A DNA stretch of 64,000 bases from Margaritifera margaritifera. Taxonomy: Eukaryota > Mollusca > Bivalvia > Unionida > Margaritiferidae. This document shows positions 45,891 through 57,520 of the stretch, in pieces. Made by a program: the position numbers and the translations under genes. The stretch spans positions 7,905,501-7,969,500 of the forward strand of contig JAQPZY010001684.1 in the NCBI GenBank assembly GCA_029931535.1. The letters are read 5' to 3'. The notes below the pieces were generated by a model. It saw nothing but the letters and a program-made list of their open reading frames with translations, searched no databases and was not told where the DNA came from. Each line of letters starts with the position of its first letter. The stretch's first letter is position 1.

Positions 45891-46170
45891 AATTTGATGA
45901 TATTACTTACCATGTATCTCAGCATACACATGTCATAATCTAAAGTAAAACAATCACATGGATATCAACAATCTATTATAATATGTGCACAAGATATTGA
46001 TTAAAGAACCTACTCTAACTGTTCTCAAACATAGTGTTTGGCAAAGTGCCAAATCATATGATAGTTAGGTTAACTTTATCGTGGTACATACATGATTGAT
46101 ACATTCGTATTTAGGCCATGGGGTTATCGACTTACAGTATTCAATTATTCGTACAAGTTTACATATTTTC

Positions 46171-46172
<2 letters not shown>

Positions 46173-46235
<63 letters not shown>
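46173..46235. repeat. (AT)n microsatellite
   Basis: About 31 units. Confidence 0.95.
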
Positions 46236-46238
<3 letters not shown>

Positions 46239-46277
46239 TTATTATGTAATACATTTAATTGTATCTTCTTTGTACAG

Positions 46278-46375
46278 ATAATCTTCGAAATGGATCCAAG
46301 CATGAAAATGAACTTCCATCTTTGTACCAGCGTTGTCAATCGTCTTATCATGTGGTACCCCAGTGATCGGACCAG
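46278..46375 (+). CDS. Short exon candidate, unknown family
   Basis: 98 nt open between TTTGTACAG and AG|GTAAC. The peptide FEMDPSMKMNFHLCTSVV continues to WYPSDRT. The paralogous place in P1 (about 14505-14600) is degraded. A lone exon; the gene it belonged to is not reconstructable here. Confidence 0.35.
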
Positions 46376-46695
46376 GTAACACAAAAACCTTTTTACATCA
46401 TCTTGTGAAACAACACTCAGAATAAAATGAAAAGAGCGAAATTCCCGTTTGAATGATGCATAAGGATGTAATAACAGAGAAGCACAATTAACGTCTTTGA
46501 TTGTCATCTGTACCATGTGTCCATCGGGCATTCGAAAAGTAAAAACGCCATGTCATATACATGTACAGACGACGGTTTCTTATTGCCTTTAATAGAAACC
46601 ATTTTCCCATAATTTGACATTTTAATATAAATGTTAACACCTCTTGCATATTTGTCCTTAAGATATATCTCTATCTAGCAATCTATCTATTCAGG

Positions 46696-46775
46696 CAAGC
46701 CGTGGTAGCTCAGTTGGTAGAGTGTCAGACTCGTAATCGAATTGTTGCGATGGCAATGTGACACATGGGAGTCGA
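46696..46775 (+). mobile_element. tRNA-derived SINE head fragment
   Basis: GCCGTGGTAGCTCAGTTGG is a clean A-box/D-arm of a tRNA-like SINE and the anticodon region ACTCGTAAT resembles threonine tRNA. The T-arm is degraded and the body is not recognisable. Confidence 0.5.
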
Positions 46776-46959
46776 GGTTTTAGGACATAACATCAAATTT
46801 TAGCTCTAATGAACATATACCAGGCGAGCTTATGGGATGGTCTGTTGTACATTCGCTGTCCATATGTTAACACATGTTTGTTATTGCTGCTTCTCTTAAA
46901 CTACTTAGAGGATTGATATGAAATTGTACATACACATTCATTCCGTGGTCTAGTTAGTC

Positions 46960-47870
46960 CTAAACTAAATGGGTGGAAAGCCAATGTGGCATCCAGAGTG
47001 GCTTTTTGAAAATCTTGTTATCATTACTTCTCCTGAATGGATGGTCTTATTGGTCTTATCAAGATGAAGTTTTCACTAAAAAAGTTATTATGATGGCTAG
47101 TTGCTTGTAAATAAAAATGGTGCCGATCTGATGTACAATATCGCAGCCATATTGACAATCTTCTTATTGCTACCCCTCCTGAATGAATGGTCCTATCAAC
47201 ATGGGGTTTTCACTAAAAGCCTTTCTATGATATCCAGTTGGTCCTAAATGAAAATGATGCTGATCTAACATCTAATATGACTGCCACAGCAATATCTTGA
47301 AAAGCTTGATATGGCTACTCCTCCAGAACGGAAAGGCATATGGCCATGGGGTTTTCACCAGAAGACTTCTTATGATGTCTAGTTGGTCTAAAATGAAATT
47401 AGTTCTTTCCAGACATCCAATATTTCCATCGCAGTGGACATCTTGAAAATCTTATCACAGCTTCTCCTGAATGAATGGTCATATCAACATAGGGTTTTCA
47501 CTGAAAGACTTTATGACGTCTGGTTGGTCGTAAATGAAAATGGTGCCTTTCTGACTTCCAATATGGTCAGCACAATGGTAATCTTGAAAACCTTGTTATT
47601 TCTATTGTGCTTTAACAGAAGATGTCTTATGATGTCATGTTTGTTCTCAGTGGTGCCACTCTGATATCCAGAATGGCCACCATGGTAGCCATCTTGAAAA
47701 CCTTATCATTACTGCTCCAAACAGAAAGTCATATCAACATGGGATATCCACCAGAAGACTTCTTATGGTGTCTTGTTGGTCCTAAATGATAATCGTACCA
47801 TTCTGGCTTCCAATATGTCCACCAAAGCAGTTAATTTGAAAACGTTTTTATTGCTGACAAATATCAGATA
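46960..47870 (+). repeat. Degenerate tandem array, about 142 bp period
   Basis: Six to seven units share 'tatcaacatggggttttcac' type blocks at about 47050, 47194, 47338, 47480 and 47725, together with 'tcttatgatgtctagttgg' and 'aatatg.ccaccacag.a.atcttgaaaa'. Units are clearly diverged. Confidence 0.75.
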
Positions 47871-48546
47871 TGGTTTCAACATTCAGCAGTTAAAAGGAAG
47901 AAATTATCTTATCTTGAATTCCTGAAAATTCTTTCAGCCAGTAGAGTGTCAGTCCCTTCATGAGACTATTGTTAATTTGTTTTACACAGCTTTTTTACCT
48001 TTTCAACAAAGGACATTTTAGAGGAAAAACATTTCAGCAAGATTAGTCAAAAAACAATTTGTTTTTTTAAAATTATTTTTAAATCATTTTCACATAATGT
48101 ATTTTTAAATAAATGTGTTTCCTTGTTGGCTTTAAATTGTATGACAAAGAGAGTCTAAAATGAGATTATTATTATTATTATTATTATTATTACACTGGTC
48201 TACATTTTTTGAGAAGTCGACTGCTTCAGAGATAAAATGTGCTATTTATTAGGGATTTTGATGTGCTGAATTCAAATATGACAATTAAAACAACTGATTC
48301 GATACTGTTTGCAAGATATTTAAGTTTTTACATTTTACGTCTATGTATATTGTGTAGATAGTAGACTTTTAATCATAAATTGTAAACCTAGGTCTTTTCG
48401 TGTGTTTATGGTTGCTTTACATGATAATATTTCACCTGTCCTGTTTATGCAACACTTTTTAAAACAGCAAAAGGGTTATATAAAAAAAATATATTGAAAC
48501 AAAAGTCAAACAGCTATTATGTATATATAAGTACATAATTTAGTCC

Positions 48547-49000
48547 TTATTCAGTGTCTACTCGGCGCTTCTTGGCTTGTCTCTTGTATTCATTATTAAA
48601 TGGAGCATCTGTTGTCACTGTCCAGCAATAGTCTGCAAGCATTGAAGGGCTCCATTTGCCCTGATAGCGTTTCTCCATTGTTGCAATGTCCTTGTGAAAT
48701 CGCTCGCTGTGCTCGTCGCTCACTGCTCCGCAATTCGGTGGAAAAAAAATCTAGATGAGAGTGCAAAAAATGTATCTTTAGTGACATGTTGCAACCAAAG
48801 CTTTTGTATTCCTTGAGGAGGTTTTCCACCAACTCCCTGTAGTTGTCTGCCTTGTTGTTTCCGACAAAATGTGTTGCCACTAACAGGAAGGCTTTCCATG
48901 CCGTCTTTTCCTTGCCACGCAGTGCACGGTGAAATGCATCATCTCGAAGATGTTCACGAATCTGAGGACCAACAAAGACACCTTCATTTAAAATAAAGCT
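48547..49000 (-). pseudogene. Frameshifted fragment of a widespread repetitive animal gene family
   Basis: One frame gives NEGVFVGPQIREHLRD through GCNMSLKIHFLHSHLDFF; after an A-run at about 48741-48748 the message continues one base shifted with CGAVSDEHSERFHKDI, ERYQG-like KRYQGKW and MLADYCW, ending at TAA 48547. I recognise these blocks as a family found in many copies in insect, cnidarian and mollusc genomes, commonly uncharacterised and probably transposon-linked. The 5' part is lacking (a stop lies just upstream near 49008). Confidence 0.65.
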
Positions 49001-49009
49001 AAATCAGTC

Positions 49010-52000
49010 CTACAAAGCACCCACAAGAATATGCTCAAATCTGAATAGAGGCTTATCTCATCAGTTAAAATTGACCTGAAGGGAGATGGTAAGGGCTGCT
49101 GCTGACAGTAGAATTAATTGTTTTGTTGCAATCTGTACTCTGAAATCGAGTGGTCTGTCACATAGCTTTTATGTTTTCATTATTCACTTGAACCACTTTT
49201 TTAATTGATTCCAAATAGCATTCTACCTGGATTAAACAGAAATTTGCAGGTGTATTTCCTCATCTGAACTTAACTATGAGATCAAAGGCATTGTCATAAA
49301 CAGTCGACTTTGGAAGCCTCAAATTCAGGTTGGGGATTCCTGTATTTGCTGTATATGTTTGCTATTTATGTATTCAAAATCCAATTGTTCACCAACTCCA
49401 AAGATGATTTTGACCATTATTTCTACCTAATAAATACTACGTGTCAAGGTCTAAATATTCCAGGCATAATCTATTTTGTAAACAAAAACCAATGCAACTA
49501 TACACCATAGAATATCACTACTGTTGTTCCAAGGATTTATACCTATGGTTCAAATTCAATTTGGACATTGTCAAACACCTATTCTTCCAAGCGATGCTTT
49601 TTGTGTAAACAAAGTAGAGGATGAAGGAATTTGTTTTTGTTCTGCTTTTGTACTATGTATGGAGACATTAGAAAAATTGTATTTCATAATTTAGGGCATG
49701 TTGAATATGATATTATTATGGACATGCCAAGTTATTATGACACATTTATCCATTAATTATGCGATATGACATATTTGAAAAAAGGAGAATAGATGGGATA
49801 TGTGAACGAGTTGACAATCGTTTCAGCTGTAAACTTGCAATCCAGATTTGTTTCTGTTATAATACATTATTAATGTATACTTTAAAACATTTTAATAACT
49901 GAAAATTTCAATTAAGTATTATACTTGAATGTTGAAAAGGATGGCTGGACAACAGGAGAGAGAGAGAGAGAGAGAATGAATGAAAGCATTTAGTTAACTT
50001 TAGAGCTGCTTAATATAAATGGATGAAACTTACCAATATATATTGTCACAAAAAAGTATGTTGCATTGCATGTTTGGGTCTTATCTTCAAGGCAAAGGTT
50101 CAAGCTCAATATTTTAAAGTTTCTTTAGTTTCTGTGTAATATCATAAAAATTATTTGAGGCACAGGGATGAACCACAGTACAGTTATGTTTCTTTGTTTG
50201 ATGGCATCTCATGTATCACATTCAAGGTTTTATCTTATCGGTCAAGGTCCCTGATCAGTTTCTTTACCGTTTTTGTATTTTTCTTTCCTCTAATACCTTT
50301 GATATGGAGCAATGAAACTTAGTGTGCACAGTATCATTACAGATGTGTCTCATGGATCATAATCAGATTTCATTATTGTGAACTTTTATGCTCTCATCAT
50401 GATGTGTGTTAAGGGGTGGGGTGTGATATTCCTGAATTTGCTGTTTATGCTTGCTTTGTATGTATTCCAGTTCGAGCTGTCTGTTAAGACCATGGTATAA
50501 TGTGATGTTTGGAGCAATCAGAATCATGGATCAAAATAAATTATTCAACCTTAAATGCCATGTACTTTGAGGATTACATTTGTTCTAGCATATATCTTTT
50601 ATTTTAGTTATACATTTCAGTTGTTTTTACATCTTTATGTTTCATCTTAATCTGATAGGACTACATGTCGTCCTTTTATGTGGGAAGTTTAAGTTTTTGT
50701 CTTCCTAAAATTATTCGCAAATTGTACCTTGACCATTATAACTACCAAATTAACTTGGCTGTATGTGGTGTCCAGTACATACATACATACATACATACAT
50801 ACATACATACATACATACATACTCAAAGGTCTTGTTCGCATGCTGTAATCTTTGTTAAGTAGCACAGAAATGCAAGTCCATTATTGTCAACATCAACTTT
50901 GTAATAAGTATACCACTTTTAAATAATATATTTTTTATTGAGAATCCATGCAACAAAATTGAGTGTTTCGAGAACGAAGGAAGGTTTAACCAATAATAAA
51001 GCCTGCGTGTTTAAAGGATAAAATTCAGGTTTGGTAACCTTATTCCTTTTCATAATTACTTCAAGCAGAGGAGCAAATCACTTGTGTGATATGATCAAAG
51101 TTGACAGCTGTTGATAGAAGTTACAGAGACTGGCAGAGCAATGGTTTCCACTGAATTGACAAGACACGGGGGGGGGGGGTATTTTGTTGGACTAAAACTA
51201 ACCTGTCTGAGAACTGATATGTGGGATTATCAAACTAAATGTCAGCGCCTGTTGGGTGTTCAATGGGACCCCAATGGCTCTCTAGTTATAAAATTAATAT
51301 TGTCAATGTCATGACTAGAGAAAATCCAATCATAGATTAGCTATACTAGAAGTGGTTCATGTAGTTCCCATGCTATGTATTATAACTGCTAATATCTGGC
51401 AGTAAAAGTAAACATATGGCAGTAAAAGTAAATAAGCTGCTTGAAGTAAATCATCAAATGTATTGCCATATAACACTGAAATGGCCAGTGTGACAGACTG
51501 TAACTTTAATGAATTGGCCAACTGCATGGAAAATAGTTATGTGGTTGCTTTTTATTGCTGGTTGATATTGCCATATTCATTATTGTACAGTCAAGCATGG
51601 GTTGCACTCACGTGGATATAATGAATTTACGGTTAGTACAAAGTGAATTCACATACCCAATAAAGCACAAAATCTGTGTTGAAACAAAGTTATAACAAAT
51701 TATGGATAAATTGCTAGGAAATAAAGGTTCTTCAATGATATCTTCATATGATACACTTGCTGACATACACAATTTTAAAGTACAACAGTATATCTTATTT
51801 TAACTTTAATTGGTAAAGTTTCTGATGTATCATGTGTAAGCATTTCACTGTGCTATAACATTTGATGCTGTTCATTTGTTTCTTATCAGCCTCCCCCTCC
51901 CCCCCCCCCATGGGGATATTATAATATCCTCTACTAGTCTTTGTCTCCTAATGTCAATTTTGTGGAAGTCTATGAACTCATCATATAGATATATTTGCCA

Positions 52001-52660
52001 AAATGGCAACTAGGTGCAAGAGGGTTACTGAATTTGTCTTTTAGTTTGGGTTTAACTCAGTTTATAAATATTTCACGCATAGGATTATATTTCAGTACCA
52101 CTTCAGTGTAGCATAAACTTATATGTCAGATAGCAAGTGTGCATTATTGTTGCTAGGGACTGTTAAATGGATCTGAGGGTGCATATAGAAATGAAGTATA
52201 GTTATCTGAGCTCAATAATGTCCATCAATATACTGTTATAGATTGCTATAATATGATATAGATTCTTGCAGTATGACACTCTTAACAGTAATCCAAATGT
52301 ATTTAGTCTTGATGATACACTCTGGACAAAATATATGGTCAATTGATGTCCTGCTGTTGTGATTTTTAAGACAGATATGCGCAAGTTAAATACTACTACT
52401 ACTAATAATAATAATAATAATAAATTTAAACTCCATTATGTTACCAAGATATAAATGTTGATCAAATACAATTCTTTGAAAATCTACTAATATATGCAAT
52501 TATATGATATACAATCTACCAATATATGGAATAATATGATATAAAATCTATATTTGGCAGTATTTAAGAATGCTGATTGATAATGTTAGCTGTCAAATGA
52601 AGTAACGTAAGATGCAGTCTGTGTTAAGAATTATGGTTGTTCTCTTTTATCATACTTCTT
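49010..52660. other. No gene recognised
   Basis: AT-rich. Contains short (GA)n at 49960, (CATA)n at 50779-50821, a poly-G at 51169 and a poly-C at about 51894-51910. Confidence 0.5.
50779..50821. repeat. (CATA)n microsatellite
   Basis: About 10 units. Confidence 0.95.
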
Positions 52661-52667
52661 ACAGAGT

Positions 52668-52780
52668 TGAAAAAAGAATTCAGTGGTATACTTGCAAAGT
52701 CAAAGGTATACATCTTTTTTATTATTTCAGATTATACCATTGAATTTGTGGAGGATAAGAAGAAGACAATAGCCAATTAA
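52668..52780 (+). CDS. Possible terminal exon
   Basis: After an acceptor-like TTCTTACAG the frame is open for 37 codons (LKKEFSGILAKSK, a hydrophobic VYIFFIIS, then DYTIEFVEDKKKTIAN) to TAA at 52778. A short charged, one-helix-like tail. No upstream partner exon found, so the call is weak. Confidence 0.25.
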
Positions 52781-53599
52781 AACATGGGGGACACTGATAC
52801 TGAGGAATGAGTCTGCACTTAAGTGAAATCCTGGCACTTTATCCTAATGATAGATTTGTATAGATTTATATAACCAGAGTGATCATGAACTAACTCGCAT
52901 ACTATGAATATTGTCTTCACATATATTCAGCAAAACTAAAAAGCACATTAACAATATCCTTGAATGGAAACTGTATATCATGAATTTTGGGCGTTCAAGG
53001 TGTATATTGTGGAAGTCTCAACATGCATGAAGCATTACGTTAGTCTAGTTATGTTCAAAATATTTGTGCAGTTATTTCTTGTTGTTTTTCTGCTATGAAA
53101 CAAAGTGTCATAACAGTATTTCAGTTTTAAATATTATGTAGATAGAATTATGAAAAAGGATTGAGAATCAAGTGTTAAAATTTAGCTCAAACTGATTTTC
53201 TATAATCATCTATCATCACATTGTAGTTTTATCGCATATAAAAATCAAAAGTAAAAAAAGAACTTTATTGTTTTGTGGCTGAACATTATATAAATGAATT
53301 ATTTCAGTGGATGTGGCTCTTACTGGAAGGTATTTTAAGGTGCATGGAAACCAGCGGCCTTCCAATTCTAAAACAAATTATAATCATCAACAGCACAATT
53401 CAAGACAACTCTCATGCAATCAAATCTGTTTCTGCACTTTTTTGGATAATTTGCGTAATATACCATATCAATGAATGCACACTTGCATTAAATGAGCTAC
53501 ATATCTTTAGGTAGGAGTGAATGAATGTGGACTCTAATCAAAATTAGAATAAACAGACAGGGTTTAAATTAACTCATAGTGTTAGAATAAACAGACAGG

Positions 53600-55340
53600 G
53601 TTTTGATAACAAGAGGCCTAAAGTAGGCATGATATCGCTCACCATCTTACACAATTTAACAGTTTATTTTTTCAAGAAGAAGGTTTATATAATATTGTAA
53701 GAACACATTCTATGTAAACCATCTCCCAATTTGTATATCATGTTGATTTAACATATATTACTATACCCTGTTAATAAGTCGTCCTAAAGATAAAGATATA
53801 ATTAATATGCATAGTATCTTGCCCATAACTGAGGTCGTCCCTGATCCTGGTGATATAAACCCATTTATCCAAGTTTTATAGAAACTGAATAAGAAATATA
53901 GACTCTGTGTACTACCGGTAACAAGCTCAGTCAATCAGATGCAGAGTGTCTTATTAATATGTGCAGATCTCACTTAGCCAATCAGATACAATATTACTCT
54001 AATAATATTCATAGGTCTTGCTCATGATCAAACTCATCCGACATCTTGATAATATAAAACTATTTAACAAGTTAATTAAAATCTAATGAGAGATATAGTT
54101 GGTAGAGTGCTGACAATCTCAACCAATCAGATGCATGGTCATGTCATTAATATGTGTGGATTTCAATCATAATCATAGTCAACCAAGATATTGATGACCT
54201 GGGCATAGTTACCAATTTTAGTCAAAATCCTATCAATCTCTAGGGTTATAAAAAGCATAGCCAATCAGATTCAAGATCATCTAATAAATATGCATGTTTA
54301 ACTCATGATACAAATCTTCCAACAATTTTACTATTTTTTAAAATCGAATCAGAAATATCCCTAGAGGTAATAAGCTCAGCCAATCATATGCAAGATCATC
54401 TTATTAATATGCGTAAATCCTGATCATCATGAAATACTTTATATATCTTGAGAAAAGCTTATTTACCAGATTTTGTAACAAATATAATCAGAAATAGAGT
54501 GGCTAAAATGTTGATAAGCTCAGCTAATCTGATGCACACTTACCTTATTAAAATGCATGGATTTTGCTCATAATTGTACTAATCTAATAAAAGATATTGA
54601 TAATATAATCGCTTTTATCAAGTTTGATTATAATCAGATTAGAAATAGTCTCTAGTGTAGTAGCAAGCTCAAACAATAACATGCAAGATCACCTTATTGA
54701 TATGCATGGATGCCATGCATTATCAATCTCGTGCACGATCTTGATCATATAAGCCTTTATTTGAAGCTTTTGGTCAAAATCAGTTCAATCAAAAATATGG
54801 CTTCCAAAGCGGTAGCAAGTTCAGTCAATCAGATGCAACGTCACCGCATTAATATGCATTGATCTTGCTCATTATCAAAATCATCAAAGCTCTTTAAAAT
54901 ATAAACCCATAGACAAAGTTTGATCAAAATTGGATCAGAAGTATGGCTTTCAGAGTGGTAACAAGCTCAGTCAATCAGATGAGAAAAAAAACACCTCATT
55001 AAAATGCATGGATCTTACTCATTATTGACATTGTCTGATATCGTGATACTATGAGCATATCTTCCAAGTTCTATCTTAATCAGATCAGAAATATGGCTTT
55101 CAGAGTGGTAACAAGGCCATCCAATCAGATGCAAGATCACCTCCTTGATACGTATGCATCTCGTTCAAAATCTCAACCCATCCAAGATCTAGATGATATA
55201 GACCCATATTTCAAGTCTGCTACAAATTTTGGATAAATACGGCTTAGTGAGTGGTAACACAATAGTTGGCTAACAATTGACACACTTTGCAAGACAGATG
55301 CATACCATAGGTTCACTTGGTCTTACAGCTAGGTGAGCTA
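53600..55340 (+). repeat. Degenerate tandem array, about 146 bp period
   Basis: About ten units, each with 'agc.caatcagatgcaagatca' then 'ttattaatatgcatgg.tct.gctcat' (near 53934, 54114, 54262, 54378, 54522, 54672, 54814, 54970 and 55120). Unit length varies from about 115 to 180 bp. Confidence 0.8.
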
Positions 55341-56540
55341 AAATAAATACAAAAACGTGTATAAGATAAATAAATGACTGCATCTGTTAACAGTCAGTCT
55401 TGACTTTTTTTAAAATATGTACGTCATGGGGCAAACTCATAGTCAAATTGAAAATGTGTCTGACTGAAAGACCAATTTTTGTCTTGCCTAAGAATATGTA
55501 TCTTTATTTCCAGCAGGGCCAGTATCAACTTTAAAATTTTGTGTTAGAGTTTATTGAATATCATATACCTCAGTTGCTGCATTCAACTGAAACTTTAGAA
55601 TACCAAATAGTAGCCATAAGTAATTTCCCACAACCAAAGACATAATAGGACTCTATAATAACTGATTTTTTTTATAATTGTCGCATAAATGACAAGTTTT
55701 GTTATAATCGGACTGAAGCATATCAAATAATCGGACTGAAGCATATCAAAATAATTAGCATTTTCAACAGGTTATCTCTCTGCAAACCTTTTCTAAAAAT
55801 ATGAAGATATATAGAAATTACAAAACTTTCTTAACTCGTAGTAAGCTTGGCGCAGCTCCTGATAAAGAAAGGTTATTGAAATGCACCTTTCAAAATGTAT
55901 TAGTCCATATAGTTTATAAGCTCCTAAAAGAGACTAACTTAATATCAGACAAATATTCATTTTCAGTAATCGTTATATATCCCCCTACAAAAAGAGAATA
56001 AATGTATTGAACTGTTACTATCAAATGTTGCTGAACAATGCAAAATTTTGAACAAAATTTTATATAATTTTTTTTAGCAAGTCTTGCTTCTGGTATGTTT
56101 CGGTGCCGCAATGTATTGCTTCTTTCTGTATTCCTGTATTAAGCCTTAAGGTTTTATCCTGAAATGGTACAGTTTTGTGTCTTGCTAGGATTGGCAGCAC
56201 AAACATTAAGAGTTTGTGGTAAACTTTTCAAAGTTGTATCTCTTGCATACAAGTTGATTAATGCAACTAAACTTTGGATTAATGTTATTACATGGCTGTA
56301 TGCCTAATGTTTTTACTCTGGTATTCTAGGGTTTCTTTCGCAACTGCATAAGCAGAAAACCACGTTATTATACTTCTCCACAGGCGAGAAACTGTGTTTA
56401 ACTGAACTCAGTTTCACTTTGTAGGACTGACCTAACCACGCACATTTTTCATCAAGTACAGTTGGAATTGATTCCTGCAGTCCCTTCCCCCATCCCCACC
56501 CCTGAAACAAGTAAAACGTATCGAAGAGACATTGGATAGA
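55341..56540. other. No gene recognised
   Basis: AT-rich intergenic DNA; a 20-bp direct repeat 'aatcggactgaagcatatca' occurs at about 55708 and 55730. Confidence 0.5.
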
Positions 56541-56544
56541 TCAC

Positions 56545-57150
56545 AACAATCTTTTGCCTGGCAAACTTGGGATCGATGGCAAAAGTTTCTCACTGAGCAG
56601 ATTTGCAAACAATCCCAAAATTATTTTACCATGCCAAGTTGGTATCAATCATAAAATGTTTTGTTAGGAAAACTTGGGATTGATCCCAAAAATATCTTAG
56701 AAGGCAGACTTTGGATCAATCTATAAATATCTCTTTCCAGTCAAAGTTGGGATCAACCCCAAACATCCTTTACCTGGAAAACTTTGGATTGGTCCCTAAA
56801 ACTATCTACCAGGCAAACTTGGCATCGATCCCCAAAATATTTTACCGAGCTTGCTAGGAAATCTTGGGATAAAACCCAAGAATGTCTTACCAAACTTGGG
56901 ATCAATCCCAAAAATCTTTTAACTGGCAAACATGGGATCAGTTCCAAAAATCACTTTCAGGCAGGCTTGGGATAGATCTCAAATGCTTCTTAATAAACTA
57001 ACTTGGGATCAATCCCAAATGTCTTAACTGGCAAATTTATAATAGATTCACAACAACCTCTTTCAGGAAAACTTGGGATTGATCCCAAAAATTATACTTG
57101 GAATTGATTCCATAATCTTGCCTGCTCAAAGTTGGGATTGTTCCCATATA
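56545..57150 (+). repeat. Tandem array of palindrome-bearing units, about 40-50 bp
   Basis: About 13 diverged units, each with a core like AACTTGGGATCAATCCCAAA, whose TTGGGAT and ATCCCAA arms are inverted complements, followed by an A/T-rich spacer with 'tcttac' or 'tttacc' and 'tggcaaac'. Best cores are near 56683, 56893, 57002 and 57071. Confidence 0.85.
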
Positions 57151-57157
57151 TATGGGC

Positions 57158-57520
57158 ATTAACATATCCAGTACAAATGAACACGTATTTTTAGTTCAAA
57201 GCTCTTGTTTTTTTTGCAACTTGAAGGTTGAGTAAGACCACGGTGGCTCGAAAACAGTTTTCAATGTTGCAATGCGATATTTTGCATCCGAGACAGAAAC
57301 AATGACAAGAAAGATGATATTTTAGCTCATTTGCAATACGTTCTGCAAGATGCTTTTAAGACGTGTAATATGAGAAAGACTGTCATTTTTCAAAGCGAAC
57401 GAGATGCCTTGTCTACTGCATTGAGTAAGATCTACGAGGAAATGTGTGTCAAGGCATTTGTCCACAGTGAAACTTACATTTTTAGTGTTAGGGAAATTTT
57501 GCGCTTGACAAATACTGAAG
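57158..57520 (+). pseudogene. Exon of unknown family, tandem copy 1
   Basis: From about 57221 the plus frame reads PRWLENSFQCCNAIFCIRD, then DDILAHLQYVLQDAFKTCN, then RKTVIFQSERDALSTALS and EEMCVKAFVHSETYIFS. A TGA occurs near its start (about 57229) and the acceptor reads CAAC instead of CAG, so this copy is probably dead although 90 codons stay open. It is the 5' member of a 655-bp tandem duplication. Confidence 0.45.

Larger units (their letters stand above)
45895..46680 (+). repeat. Paralogous locus segment P2
   Basis: Matches 13430-13720 and 14465-14850 (P1) and in part 57500-57720 (P3), same orientation. An (AT)n run (46173-46235) interrupts it. It contains the best preserved version of a short exon (46278-46375). 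Confidence 0.55.

Noticed and set aside
50779..50821. CRISPR-like array
   Set aside because: Simple (CATA)n; no spacers, and no CRISPR array of any kind is present.
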